A stretch of 64,000 nucleotides of DNA, taken from assembly GCF_004027225.2 (NCBI RefSeq), contig NC_044278.2:62012243-62076242 (forward strand). Direction: 5' to 3'. The stretch comes from Strigops habroptila (taxonomy: Eukaryota; Chordata; Aves; Psittaciformes; Psittacidae). The first letter of the stretch is position 1; the number at the start of each line of letters is the position of its first letter. A program made the position numbers and the translations under genes. The notes under the pieces were generated by a model that was given only the letters and a program-made list of their open reading frames with translations, was not told the DNA's origin and ran no database searches. Shown here piece by piece: positions 23,331 to 36,999 of the stretch.

Positions 23331-26300
23331 TTGACACGGTTTCTTAGTGTAAGGTGGTTATATCCCCAAAAATTGCAGTAAAGCTAAGGCTGTGAGCCTG
23401 GGTTTACAATAGTGAAAATGGAAGCAGAATTTGACCTCAGATTAACATTTCCTGTAACTCTTAACTCTCTTTTTTATACTTTAGTTCTCTCTTGTTTCAA
23501 GTATTTAGCTTGTAATCATACCAGTGTTTCAATAGCAAAGTGTTTTAACTTTGGAGCCAGGGATTTGAAGAGAGTAACACTTCCATTTAATTATAAAGCA
23601 AGAAGTATTTGGTCAAACATTTTAGGTTATCATCATCCCAATCTGAAGCTTTTAAAGAAGAAAAGGAAACAAAAATTTTGTTTGGTTCAATGATATAACT
23701 TGTTAAGGGTAGCTGGCCCCTTACAGAGTGCCCCAATGACCCAGTCTGAAGCACGGGCTTCAGGGGTTTTTGTCTTCAGCTAGAACGGTATGGTTCATTT
23801 TCATTAAAACTTAGAACTGCTATTAAAGCCAAGGCGGTATCTTCCTTCTGATAGTGAGGGAAGTTTTGGTTCATTAAATTACTGTCTTTTTGGCTCTTGT
23901 TTAAAGTGTGCATAACCTTTCTTCTAGAAACAAGCTACTGCTGAAGCGAACAGTTGGTGTGTGCTTGCCCAATGTGATTGCTGTAACAGAGGTGCACACC
24001 AAGGCTGAGTTTGTCTATCCTGGCACTGTCCCGTCACTGCTGGTGGCTTGAGACAACCTCCATGCAGCCATGGAGCCCTGTGGCTGACCACTGCATAGGG
24101 GTCACCCCCTCTATGCAGGGTTTGGGCATACTCAGTGCTCTCTAGGATGCATATTGCCACAGCACATCGGGCCAGTCCCGCTATTCCTTCGAGCAAATGG
24201 GAGTCCTTTCTCTCTAGCATGGTGGGTTTGGGGATCCTGCCTGGGAAGCTGTGCATTTTCTGAAGCAAGGAGTTCACAGTTATATGCGCAGTCCCTGAAG
24301 TACTGGAGGGTTGGAGGTTATGGTAGCTGTTATTTCTGTTCTCAGTTCAGTACTGTGAAGACCTGTTCTTGTATTTTAGAATTACTGTGCTTCAGGAAAT
24401 ACGTTTTCATCATCTGCACTTCAAACATTATTCACTGAACCATACTGTAAATGAGAAAGGACAAAATGTCTTAGAAAGCATTGCTAAGTGCCAGGAAGTA
24501 AATAGTTATTGCTGGGGTGTCTGCTTGGAAAGTCGGCAGCCTCCAAAATGATTACAGATGAAATTCTACTTCAGATAAAGCGTGAACTAATACTGGTTTG
24601 ATGCTTGGTTTTGATTGATACTCTTGTGAGAGAACTGCTGCTACCCCGCTTAGCTTTGCTAAGATCAGTTTGTGATTTTAATACATACTTTCTTTTGAAG
24701 AAGTGTAATTAAAAACTAAGAAATGGAGAATATGTGTCTCAGAACAGAAGTGTCTGTCCCCTGAGCTGTAGATCAATGATGGTCTAAAAGAGTGGTAGAT
24801 TATAACGTGCTGAGCCAGCGGAACATGTGGTGCTGTTTTGCCTTGGTTAAAGCTGCTAAATCCCATTAAAAGGGAAACTGGAAACAAATTTTATGTATTT
24901 TCAGTCTTTTCACTCTGTGAATACAATTACTGTGACTGACACAAAAGCTGCATAAAGTCATGGGTAAAGAAGGAAGTGTCGCTGTAGTGGGAGGATGCTG
25001 GTCCACCAAGTGCTCCCCCTTGTTTGCAGCAAGTGGCTTAGAGGCTTCAGAGAGCTTATGAAGACTTTCCAGGCCCCTCACTCTGAAGTGTTTACTGTCA
25101 GCCAACTGGGCCCTCATTGGAGAGACCTTGGATACTGACATGAAAATTGTCACATTGGATAAAGCCCAAATCTTAATTAGATCAATTAGTTATGCTACAG
25201 TTGCTTGCTTACAGTTCTTTTCCCAGTTAGGCTCCTTCTTTGCTAGCTGTTAAACTCAAAGCAGTTTTGTTAGTAATTATGAAGGAAATGGCTTTTATGC
25301 CATTTTGCTTCATGTTTTTTTCACTATACTGAAGACACAGTGTCTTTAATATCTAACACTCTTACAGAATATTTCAACCCCTAGTATCCTAAACTATGTG
25401 AATCCTTCCACCTGATTCTCCCAGGCACCCCAGCTAACTCTGAACTTCTGATTACAATTTTTAGCTGTGTAGTTGAAAAGCTTACCAAAAAGATTACCAC
25501 GCTCACAAATTTCCATCTTTTCTGAAACTGGAAGTTATAATCCACATAGGAACAGCAGTATTTTAACTTAAACTACAGAAATCAAAGTATGCTGATGCAC
25601 AGGGTCGCAATCACAAAATGGGCTCTCAACCCCCTGTTCTGCTGGTCCGCCATGCCAGGAAAGGAGTGACTTCCAGAGTAAAGGCAAAGCAGAGGGCTGA
25701 GGACAGTGAAATTTCCAAATGCTGTCATTATCCAAGAGGGAGTGAGAGCCATTTGCTACTTCCTAAATTGTTTTTACAGGAGACTACTGGAATAATACTA
25801 TTTTGGAACTCTTGTCTTGTTCTAATTGTTCTTTCCCTTTCCATGGTGGACATTATCTCTTTCTTTTTCCTTCATCTTACTTTTCACACCTTCTTGTTTT
25901 GCTTTTCTCTTTTTCTGCCTTGTTTAGGTGTTTGTTTTTAAAATTGTTCTTCCTGCAGAAAAGAGAAATCAATATAAATGTATGTAAAATAAAGAACCTG
26001 TCATTGCCTTGATTTGCTAACCTTCCGCAATTTATTTTCAGGATTATTCCCTTGGCACCAAAGCTCAGTTAGCAAAGAAAGGTGACAGGTGCTTGCTGGT
26101 GATACTACTGCTGTCCCCTTTCCAGAGCAAAGGAAGAGAATTTTGCCTTTCTTTCATTCATTAGAACTGCCCGAGCCATCAGAGTCAGAGCAATTTCCAT
26201 TGATCAGGCCAGTGGGTAGGCTGGTTCAGATAAATTGTTTCTTCAGTTGATATCGGTAAAAAGTGCCCTTATATGAAAAGGTTCTCCCTTTCTCCTGCTG

Positions 26301-29300
26301 TTGTAGCATACCAGTGACCAGTAAAAAGCTTTAAATTGCAACAGAGGGAGAGCAGAAGAATGCTTGATGAGAAGCAGCACGACTTGTCCTTTACTAAAGG
26401 CTGGCCATGGACTGCTGTCAGGTGAACTGTAAAAGCACAGAGGGATCACCCAGCAGCACAAGTTATTGCAGATCTTGCCAAATACTTCCACGGATCCTAT
26501 TTTCAGCTGTAACTTTACTGATTTCCTCCATTCACCCGAAGAAGCCTGCAGCAGGTATTTGCACCAGTTTTGCTTATTTGTCTTTTAAAGGTCCTTCAAA
26601 ATGGCTTAACCATTTCTGAAATGGGGACTGGAAAAAGGTGTTTTCTAGTGACTACTTCTTACAGATGTTCTAGTACCTATCAATTACAGAGCACAGACTT
26701 AACAGCTGATATGGGAAAAGTTGCAGGATAGGTTTACTTTGCCATAATTCTGGAATTAGAACTGGGACCAGAGATATGGAATAAGGATAGTCCTAGATAA
26801 AAGAAATACCACTTAAGTGTCCTCCAAAGACTTGGACAGGTTTGGGTGAGCTACACCTTTGAAAATCTTTTTACATATGTTCAGAAACTACAGGCTTAAA
26901 AAAGATTTATTTCAGTGGCCTCAGGCTAGAGGTAAGGGGTAAGGGAGTGAATATAGTGAATATATCTATAGTGAATATGAGCCACATCCATATATACTGA
27001 CTCAAACTCACATGACAGAGGACAGTCCTCCCAAATCAAGACGCACGGGAAATCTTGCTAATACCTCATGAAGCCATTTAGTTGTTGTTTTCTTTACCTC
27101 TGTTCCTAACAAAAATAAGAATGACACAAAATGGCCAGTGTAGGTTTTGCAGCCCTCCATGCGTGTGCCCATTTGGTCACCTTATATGTTGCTGCAGCGT
27201 TTGGTTGTTTCTCTCAGGGAAGTGTTAAGCCGTTGCTTCTCTTTTAAAGCTTGTTTTTAGATTTGTTTCTGGGAGCACCATCTCTCCATGGTTTATAGTC
27301 TGGTTGTAGAAACGACAGCACTTACAAATCACCTAATGAAGTCTAAAGAGCGCTCTGGGATTCATTTGATAAGAGTGGGTGTATAAATGAACGGCTGTTA
27401 ATTGTGCAGCTGGCTGCCACGTGCAGTTAATCTCAAGTGCAAAAGCACAGAGAAATGTGCTCTATGAGCAGTTCCGATCCAGAATACTGAGGAAGGAAAG
27501 AACAGAAGCTCAGGGCTACCTTTTGGCTCTGTGATTTACACTGCCCATGAGGATATCTTGCAATGCTGGCTATGTGTTTTTCAGCTCGTTGCCAATCCTC
27601 ATGCCATTGCTGAACTCAATACTGAGGGTGGGACTTTGTAATTCTATCCAGAATGGCACGGTTCTCCTGGTTCACTCTCTGCAGCTCCAGCCTTCGTTTT
27701 TCTCCATTTAAACTAGGAGGGAAAACCATATAAGCAGAATCAAACTTCTTCAACCTTGTTCACGTTCCCACGCCCAGTAACATAGAATGTGAAATATCTG
27801 TCAGTCTTGTGTCAGGGGCAAATTTGTGTAAGATTTTATATCTCTTCTATGAAGACTTGCTCCTCCATGATCATCATTAACCGGCCCTTGCAGCCCAATC
27901 CTTTTGTCTTTCTTAAGAGGATAGTCTTTGTTCAGTAACTTCCAAATGCAGCCCTGCCTATAGGGAGGTTGGGTACATTTTATAAGAGGAAAAACGCTAC
28001 TTTTATCTTGAATTAATGCCAACCCTCCAATCTTGGAATTGCTGTAATGCGGTACTGTAGGTGAGGGCATGGCCAGTGTCTGAGATGCTTACTTTGGTTT
28101 ATATGTTTTTTTGTGTACAAACCTGATGTGCCGAGCTGGGAAGCACGAAGATAACGTATTGCCTCAAACATTTTGGAAACTTCCTGTGATTTCTTAGACT
28201 GTAATTTCCCAGGCAGCTGAGCTGATCTCGTGGCAGTCTTCTGCCACCAAAAAAGGGAAGGACTTGCTCTTTTCCTTCCCCTGCTCATCTCCCCACTGCT
28301 CCCAGCTGTGCGGTCTTCTCCACCCCTTGCACCAGCTCTGGAATTCGTCACTTTGCAGAAAGTGGCAGAAAAACTATCCAGGTTGGTTTGTTTTTGTTGG
28401 GTTAGTTTTCTGCTGCTGTCTCGAGTTTAATTAGCTAACAAAGAGGTTTGATGAAAACCAGAGTTGATCCAAAGAAAACAACAAGATTTTGCCACTTGAA
28501 TCAGGAAGGGAGAGAAGGAATGAAAAGGAGGCAGATGCACTGCTCCTACCATATCTTTTGGAATCACACCTTGAGCAGTGGAGTTAACTGACGCTTGTTG
28601 ATGCCTGCACTGATCTGGGTATTATTCACTAATGACAAGCCGTAAGTGCTATGATGTGGTTTTGCGTGATGTGGATATGACCATGTCTGTTTCAGATAAT
28701 TTATGTCTTCCCAAGGAAGAATGTCAGGATATTCGGGACAGTGATGTGTAGTGACTTCTACCTAGGTAACTTGCTCCTGAGCTGCATTTTGCTGTCTGGA
28801 GGCACTTTAAGGCTTGATGAGCAGTCTGTCTGTCATGAAGTAGTCTGTCTGTAAGTGAATCACAGGAGATAACAACGGCCACCTGAGTTATCCAAACCAT
28901 TCTTTTCAAAAGCCTGTCCCTGTGGTTGACTGGTTTGCTGTGCCCTATTTGGGGTATGAATTTCCTCCTGAATCAAAAATATGTAAGGTGATTCTCTACA
29001 GTGATAAATCCTCAAGGCATATTTTGCTTGGTCTCCTTTGAGCAGTAAATTATATTTTCACTTCTGCCTGCTTCCTGCTCCACTTTTCTTTTTCATTTTA
29101 ATTCTATTTTTTGCTCTGTTTTTATTTCATCTCAAAGCTTTGCATCTCCTTCTTTCTGGTGGTGTCTGTAGGAACAGCTGGCAAAGTCAGCAGCAATGAC
29201 TCACTTAGCAGGAACAACAGCTTTACTGAGACATAATAGGTTTGCTTCATTTATTTCCTTAAACTAGGGCAATGTTCTCCCTCTCTCTCTCTTTTTTTTT

Positions 29301-29832
29301 TCCATTCCCACAGTTATTAAACTTAAAAACTAATTTAAAGCCATCTTCTCTTCAACAGAGGGTAGGAGGAAAATAACCCAGCATTGGATTTCATGTGACA
29401 GGGCAAGCAAATGGCTTTCTGAAGTGTTGATTATACCTTAGCCTGCCTTTTAAAATGCTTGTCCTCATAGAGCAGTTTATCCTTAGCTATGTTTGTCACT
29501 GGGAAGGTAACTTGATAACTACATAGAAATAGTGCTGCTGCTGCTGCCTTATAGTCATTTTTGTTGTCGATTTGTCCCTTTGTTCTCATGATGCAGGACA
29601 TCTTCTCCAGCAGCAAACACTTGTCTCTTTTGATGATGGAAAGTCAGTCTTCCTCCGACTTGGTGTACAGAAGGGATAAAGAAATGCTTTTTTTCTTTAC
29701 AAGGCCATAGCAAACAGCAGTGATGTACCATGAATACCTAACAAGTTGTTCAAAATTGCTGTCTCCTTCTCTACACTGGGTGTGCCAGACACTGGTCAGG
29801 TAAAGCTCTGTGCTAATGTTGAGAGAACCCTT

Positions 29833-29858
29833 TGTGTCACCATTTTAATGGTGACACA
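29833..29858. repeat. perfect inverted repeat, 12-bp arms, 2-nt centre
   Basis: Arms TGTGTCACCATT (29833-29844) and AATGGTGACACA (29847-29858) separated by TT. Confidence 0.93.
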
Positions 29859-30069
29859 GGGAGAGAAAGCATTTTGCAGTGCTGCAGATTTGACCCCGTA
29901 ACACTCCTCTGCAACCACAGCAGCAGCCTGCATGATTAGCAAATGCACTTCATCAGTGTAAGCAGAACTTCTATAAATATTTGTCAATGTGTTTTCCAGG
30001 ATCATCATTATCATTTGTGTCTTTAGCAGTCTTCAAAAACTCTTGTCAAATCTAGGACTGTGATGAACA

Positions 30070-30215
30070 CTGTACAAACACATGATGGAACTTATCCAGA
30101 CTCCTCTGAAGTCAGTGGGGCTCTTTCCATTATCTTTGGTGGGCTTTGGTGGGCTTTGGATCAAGTGGTAATTTTTCCATTGACTTCAGTGAGGTTTGGA
30201 TTAGGTCCAGTTGCA
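30070..30215. mobile_element. worn ancient amniote interspersed repeat (family undetermined)
   Basis: The phrases TCTGAAGTCAGTGGGGCTCT, GGGCTTTGGATCAAG and CCATTGACTTCAGTGAGGTT, then TGGATTAGGTCCAG, resemble a motif (ATTGACTTCAGTGG...GGATCAGG) common in old archosaur and turtle repeats. The order is scrambled by a small GGTGGGCTTT duplication. Family assignment needs a repeat library. Confidence 0.45.
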
Positions 30216-31108
30216 GGCCATTTTTGTCCTGGAGTGGTTGCAAGCTAGTGTAAAAGGAGAAGCAACAACTGGGTGTAATGAACAAATGGAGAGGGGTGTA
30301 AGAGGCAGTATAAGCTAGTTCTGTTCACTGTTAGCATGATTTTAAGCCTCTTTAAATTTGATTTTAAAATGGAAGATATTAATAATCTCAGTTTCTGAAG
30401 TTAACTGCATCAAAAGGGGCATGAAAACTGAAAGAGTCTACTGGAGGAAGGAGAATCCCTGTGGATATCCTGGCGCATTGTCTGATTTGTAAAAAACGTT
30501 ACCATATTGTTTTTCAAACAGCACAAATCCATGATAAAAGAGTTTTGGGGGATTGGGCAGGAATGGGGGAGAGGTGAAGGGAAAAACTTATTTTCCAGGT
30601 TATCTGAGTCCCAAGAATGCCTTCTCCAGCAGGGCTGAGCTGGAGGTAACCAGAGAGAGGCTGGAGGGAGGAAAGCAGGGAAAGCACGCTTTTCATAGCT
30701 AGACTTCAGCATTTCATTCCCAGAAGCCTCTCAGAACAGAATCACTGAAGAAATAGTCTTGTTTTGTGCATACTAATTAACTCTTCTCCTTTCTCCTCCT
30801 TTTTCCCCATATTTGATTCCAGGCACTCCACAAGACATTGCAAGTCCTGTATAAAATGAACAGGAAATCCTGCTCATCCTGCTCTGATAGGTTGGAGTGG
30901 CTAATGTTAGAGTAACAGGTTTTTGTAGGGAATCCAGTGCATCTGCCTCGTTTATTGGGGTTTATAACCAAAGCAGGTCAGATGCTGGTCACAGTGTAGT
31001 ACAAAGGTACCTAAAACTGGTGCATTAAGTAATCCCATCAGGCTCTGAATAACATCAAGGAGAATGGTTGTAAGGAAGAACTAGTTAGTGGAAGATTGCA
31101 ACATTAGT

Positions 31109-31243
31109 CTTTCTTTCTCTCGTTCTCTCCTTCCTTTTTTCCTTCCTTCTTTCTTTTCTTCTTTCCTTCCTTCTCTCTCTTCCTTTCTTTCTCTCTTCTT
31201 TCTTCATCTCTTTATTTCTTTCTCTTTCCCTCTTTCCCTCTGC
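31109..31243 (+). repeat. CT-rich polypyrimidine tract
   Basis: About 135 nt almost purely of C and T (TTCC, TTTC, TCTC units) with few purine interruptions. Its reverse strand yields a spurious Arg/Lys/Glu-rich frame. Confidence 0.92.
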
Positions 31244-33442
31244 AGCAGTTTGGGAAGGAGGAGGATGAGAAACTAGGACTAGGATCACAGTCTCACTTCT
31301 CCTGTAGTTCAAAGGAATGTGCCTGAGAGTAGTGGGTTCCTGCTGGTGGTTTTTTTGTTAACCTCTGGGTGTGTGGGGCGTTATGTAATGTTTCATTTCC
31401 AGAGGAACTTTGTCAATGTTATTTTTGCAGTAATAGGAAAAAATTAACAAGAGCAATCGAATCCACATCCTAATATAGAATAAGATTTTATGCACAGAGG
31501 AGAAATGAATTGTTTTGCTAATGAAATGATTTTAAGGTGCCTGGGGATTATTATGTCGCACAGTGAGATGATAAACAATTTAAAGGAAATTAATTCTGAG
31601 CCCTTACGTGGGCTGCGCTCCCATTGCCTGAGGGGCACTGCTTTGGAGATTAAGCCTTTGACAGGGCTGAGCTGCACGTATTTTCTACTGTGCTCATGTT
31701 TGGCGTTTTTTTAATTGTTGTTGTTTCCTTTTAGTGAGCAGAGTTAATCAGGTAACAATTTATTTTCCACTCTCATCTTTTAATAAAAATCTGCCTCTTG
31801 GGAGCAGTAAGATTTTGAAGGATAACTGCCAGTCAAGGCTACCCAGTGTTATTTCTTGTGCCTTGAATATGTTAACATCCTATTATTCAGTTCATTGCTC
31901 TGTGTGTATCTTGATGATTGTGCTATTCTTATTATTTGCGATGATTTTTTCATGGTTGTGTGGAAGTACCCTTTAGGAGGCTATTTGAACACCTTAGCAC
32001 TTGTTAATCTGAAGCAATCCGATTTCATCAGTAAGCATAAAGATAAAATAAGTTATTTAATGCTGCTGGGAGACTGCTATCCATGGATCCTGATAGTCCT
32101 GTTGCAACAATCACTGCACTGAGGGAAAAAAAAGGCCCTGAAATTGCGACCATCTGGTTGTCTCTTTGTTTTCTTTGAGAGGAGATGTGAAGGTAAGCAT
32201 GCTAGTGCTCAGTGAAATAGCCAATACTATACCTTCGTCTTTCCCTAACTTCAGATGAAGGTGGCTGTATATTGCAGGGACACTTGTGTCCACTAATGGT
32301 TTTGCTGTCTGGATCTGCAACAGAAATGAAATGTTTATCCCTTTTTTTTGGAAAAACCCTTGCATATCATTACAGGAAATCTTTTAATTCTTGTGATCTG
32401 TTTTGTTAGCCAGCAGCAGCACTATTAAACATATGATTCATTATATCGGCAAAGCCAGACTTGCCCAGAAGAAGAGTAGTGGAAAATGAAAATGTTGAAG
32501 GCAATTGTTCTGAAGTCTGCTGGAGATTCAAAGTGCTCTTATTGTTGGAGAAATGTAAAAACACATACAGTCCATTTACAGTGGTGTTGATGTTATGATA
32601 CAGGAAAGACTGTTTAAGGTAAGTCAGACAGTTTTTATTAGGCATCCAGCAGGAATAAAAAGGCTAGTGTAAGAAAGCCTTAGGTACTCCTAAGATGTGA
32701 CAGGTTTTCCAAAGGGATGTACATTTAGGATGCTGCCAGAAAGAGATAAGAATGCTGGAAAAGGACTTCTTGTGTTGAAAGCATTCCCAGGACTCTTCTT
32801 ATTAGCACTTTAGAATGATCATCAAAAGCAAATTGTCAATCTAATTATTCTACTGGAGTTGACAGTGCCGTGGCACAATAATATTTATCCCCACCTTGGC
32901 CTAAATAGCCATGCAATATATGAGGAAGAAGAATAATCTGTGAGCTGTCTTGCACTGAATATATCCTGTGGAAGAAAAGCTGGTAACGGGGAGTGGCGTG
33001 AGACAGGATTTAGAGGGAAGACCGCTCTGTCTCAGCCTGGAGTCCTGAAGGGAGTGAGACTGGATCAGTTAAAACAATGATACCATGGGCTTTTTCCCCC
33101 CAAAATAGACGTGATAAACAATCTCCCTCTGTTATACCTCAGACTTGAACTGTTCCATCTCAGGCAGACTCAGGCTATTTAGAACCATTTTTCAGTGATA
33201 TATAGAGAAGATATACTTGCAATTTAAAAACCGAGAGGCTGCCAAGAGCAGCAGGTATAGCACCAACGCAAGCCCCTCACAGAAGGACATGACCAAAGCA
33301 CTGCCTGAGTGCAGCAGTTTTCCACATCTTTCCGTAGCAGCTATGTGATGAGCCAAGGACCAGGCTTGAATCCCTGATGATAGACCTATCATACATACTA
33401 CCAGGACAGGTTCCTTACTTTTATAACAGGTCCTTGCTTTTT

Positions 33443-33984
33443 ATATCCCTGCCCCTCTACTCTGCTCTCGTGAGACCCCACTTGGAGTACTGTGTCCAGT
33501 TCTGGTGTCCTCAACATAAGAAGGACATGGAGCTGTTGGAGCAAGTTCAGAGGAGGCCATGAGGATGATCAGGGGGCTGGAGCACCTCCCATATGAAGAC
33601 AGGCTGAGAGAGTTGGGGCCGTTCAGCCTGGAGAAGAGAAGCTGCGTGGAGACCTCATAGCAGCCTCCCAGTATCTGAAGGGGGCCTACAAGGATGCTGG
33701 GGAGGGAATCTTCGTTAGGGACTGTAGCGATAGGACGAGGGGTAATGGGTCAGGTTAGATATAAGGAAGAAGTTCTTTACTGTGATGGTGGTGAGGCACT
33801 GGAACAGGTTGCCCAGAAAAGCTGTGGCTGCCCCATCCCTGGCAGTGTTCAAGGCCAGGTTGGACAGAGCCTTGGGTGACATGGTCTAGTGTGAGGTGTC
33901 CCTGCCCATGGCAGGGGGTTGGAACTAGATGATCTTGAGGTCCTTTCTAACCCTAACCATTCTGTGAGTCTATGATTCTATGAA
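33443..33984 (+). mobile_element. CR1 fragment, 3' end with ORF2 remnant and tail
   Basis: The longest tailed CR1 copy in the window. It starts in the ORF2 terminus ([19 protein letters not shown], then [14 protein letters not shown] before a frame break), continues through GGGGCCTACAAGGATGCTGG, GGTTGCCCAGAAAAGCTGTG and TGCCCATGGCAGGGGGTTGG, and ends in the tail TCTGTGAGTCTATGATTC, TATGA. It is 5' truncated and dead. Confidence 0.95.
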
Positions 33985-35756
33985 TAATTTACACCATTGA
34001 CTGGGACAATGTTTAGCAGTTTCTAGCTTTGTCTGAAATTCAGTTGAACTGTTTGGCTTCTTGTGATAACACTCAGCTGCCTTTTTGTGGCAGTCATTTC
34101 TGAGGAGGTGGAATCCCAGAAGGGGCTAACTGCTCTCAACTCCAGCTGATTTCAGGGGGAGGCGAGAGTGCTCATCGTAATCCTTTCTAGATCCCCCCGT
34201 GGTAAGTAAGTAGTTGATTTTTCCTGAGTAGCAGAACTAAACTTGGTAAATCTCTGAGGGTTTTGGTGATTTTGTCGTCTTCTTGCTGCTACCTCCTCTG
34301 CTTCTTCAGGTGCTTTAAATTATTATGCTATTAAGTTATTTTAAAACTAACTTTAAGAAGAGATGCAATTTGTGAAAGAGAGTTGTTAGTGTATCAGTCA
34401 GTATACTGCAGTAGAAACCAGCAGTGGGAAGAATAAAATGTGATATTTATGCAAATTCTGATTTAAGTTTACAGGTATGCAAACTGTTTCGAATGCGAAA
34501 CAACAAAAGGTGGGTTTTGAAACAAGATTTCTTCTGTGGAATTCATATCAATATAATTTCATTTTCTGGAAAGTGTTATGATTAATTTCTGTCTTGTCCT
34601 TACATGCACAACTATAAAAGGTAAAACCTGGTATTTTTTTTAACCCACCCTAATCTCTGTTGTGGCGCTTTCCAGAGCCATGGTGATTTTCAAGCTTTTT
34701 TATATTTCATTCTATGCAGAATGTTGCAGAGAGGAGATGAGATATAACTGTTTTTTCCCCCTGTTCCTTTCTTCCATTAAGAAAATGACAGAATTATTCA
34801 GACTGGAAGCATTTGCTCTTGTGTACATAAAAACATGCTGGCAGTTTTTGTACTTTGCATCATGGAGAAAATCATAACGTACCCCTAAACTTTGCCATCT
34901 TTGTAATGGTCTTCTACAAGAAGTGTACCTTTTATTATTTTGTTTTTTCAATGTTACCTTTTTTCTTCCTTGCTCCTTATTTTCTCCCTTTCTCTTGCTC
35001 TGGTTTATTTTTTTGTGAGCTCCTTCAGTACAAAGCCTGCACCTCACCAAGCAGAAGCCCTTTATATTTTCTCAGGGTGATGCCTGTCTCTCTTGGCAGA
35101 GCAAAAGCCTGTGCCGCAGGGGGCTGTGTTGTTGAGGACAACCTGCCGAGTTGCCCTGCTGCGTTCAGGTACCCCAGCCCAGGGGCACCACTCCTCTGGT
35201 TGCTGGCATTCACCGCAGCAAGCCTGAGTTCCTGCCAGCCAAGGCACGCTGGAATTTCTGGGCAACTAGTGTGGGAATTTAGGAGCACGCCAGCATGTCA
35301 ACACAGGGGCACTTGAAAAGGCCGCTCTTTGGCCATTGGAGACCTTGTTAGTCACTGCTTGATCCGGGTGTGAACCCTGTAATAAGGAACAAAATGCTGT
35401 AACTCCTAAGCCACCCTTTGCCTAGCATGACAGTTACTCTTTCTCTTTGCTTGCACTCGGAAATTAACACTCGTGTTTAATCCAAGCTGAGTTGTGGGAA
35501 ATATTTTGTTCGTTATAAATACATTTCTTCACTATATATCTTGATGATATCTAACCTCTGTTCTTGGCTTCTGAATGCCTTTGCGCATATATGAAGTGCT
35601 CTGTTTGCTGAACAAAGGGGAGTTCTGTATGCACGGTGGATGCCCAGAGTATTTCAGCTACACTAATATCAGTCCCTGCTTTGAAAGAGCCACTGTTTAA
35701 ATAGCCATGCCTATACACACTAGTAAGCCTCTCGAGATTAATTCAGACAGAAGGAA

Positions 35757-35776
35757 ATTTATTTATTTATTTATTT
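35757..35776. repeat. (ATTT)n microsatellite
   Basis: About five tandem ATTT units. Confidence 0.9.
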
Positions 35777-35872
35777 CAATATTGACAATTTGGTTAGAAA
35801 AATATGTCAAATTCAATTCTCTGCTTCATCTTTAACTTTTTTCCACCTGCAAGTCAAATTATGGGAACAATA

Positions 35873-35892
35873 GAAGGAAGGAAGGAAGGAAG
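35873..35892. repeat. (GAAG)n microsatellite
   Basis: Five tandem GAAG (GGAA) units. GGAA arrays can bind ETS-family factors, but this one is short. Confidence 0.9.
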
Positions 35893-36772
35893 ATATTTTT
35901 ATACAGTTAATGAAACAGACCCGGTCTGGAAATAATGAAGAACTATTTCTTCATATTTAAGCTAATTATATTGTGATACAATCTTCCTAAGGTAGCAATA
36001 CAGTTGAATCACCGCTGATGGTATTTACTACTTATGGATTTTCAAGAGGGAGCAGTCCTGCATTATTACTGATTTGGAGCCAATGACTAACTGAATCTAT
36101 TTTACTTCCAAATTTGGTGAACATCATTATGATAACTCTAATGGACACAAAAGCTATGCCTGTATTTGCTGATTATTCTTAAAACATGTCTCTTGTACCT
36201 GGCTGCTGATCAGCAGCTTTCACAACAGTATTAAGAATGAGTAAAGAGCTGCTGTAGCTTTTTTTTGGGTAAGGTTATTCTTTCATAAAGGCCTCTGCTC
36301 TTTATCAAACAGCTGTACCTACCCTTTTCTTGTGTTCTTCATAGTTTGCTTTGTCCCATTTTAGCTGAAGATATTTGTTGCCACCTGGTAAAATTGGCTG
36401 GTAGGCTGGATGCATCTTGCACAAAATAAAGCACCTCTGAATCTGGGCTTTTTGGGAGAAAAAATAAAAACAGAAAAAAAAGTATGAGTAATACCAGTCT
36501 GAGCCCTTCCTAAAGCAAAGCCCTGGAGACTTGTGGTATGTTTGTAGCTGGTCACGTGGGGGTTGTCATGGCATCGCTGCTCAAAAAAAGAATGAATAGC
36601 TGGTGGTAGCATTTCAAACAATACATTTAATGAGTAGCAAACAGGAACTGAATGTTATAGCAAAGCATTCCAGAAAGTATTTTGTTCGTATATAAAATAG
36701 ATCACCAATTATACCTCACTAGCCAGACCTACCTCCCACAGGTCAAGGAAAAACAGTGGTATAAACTATTAG

Positions 36773-36999
36773 TAAGATAAGATACAAGGAAGAAATTCTT
36801 CACTATGAGGGTGGTGAGGCCCTAGCACAGGTTGCCCAGAGAAGCTGTGGCTGCCCCATCCCTGGCAGTGTTCAAGGCCAGGATGGACGGGGCTTTGAGC
36901 AACCTGATCTGCTGGAAAGTGTCCCTGATGATGGCAAAGGGTTAGAACTAGAGGATCTTTAAAGTCCATTCCAACCCAAACCATTCTATCATTCTATGA
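36773..36999 (+). mobile_element. CR1 fragment, 3' end
   Basis: Sense CR1: ATACAAGGAAGAAATTCTTC, ACTATGAGGGTGGTGAGGCC, GGTTGCCCAGAGAAGCTGTG, CCATCCCTGGCAGTGTTCAA, GGATCTTTAAAGTCCATTCC, tail ATTCTATCATTCTATGAA. Confidence 0.94.

Larger units (their letters stand above)
23331..33442. other. intergenic, no gene seen; simple repeats and inverted repeat
   Basis: About 10 kb. It contains a perfect 12-bp-arm inverted repeat (29833-29858), a worn old repeat (about 30070-30215) and a CT-rich tract (31109-31243). Open frames reach about 117 codons (23924-24277, minus) without recognisable domains. Several AT-rich unique blocks (about 27335-27470, 31480-31680, 32815-32920) could be conserved noncoding elements, but I cannot show this. 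Confidence 0.5.
33985..36772. other. intergenic, no gene seen
   Basis: About 2.8 kb of mainly unique noncoding sequence with ATTT (35757-35776) and GAAG (35873-35892) microsatellites. The 153-codon open frame at 34855-35316 resembles no known protein and lacks support. Confidence 0.5.

Noticed and set aside
34855..35316. 153-codon plus-strand open frame
   Set aside because: T-rich hydrophobic start then unrelated GC-rich part; no domain, no initiation context.
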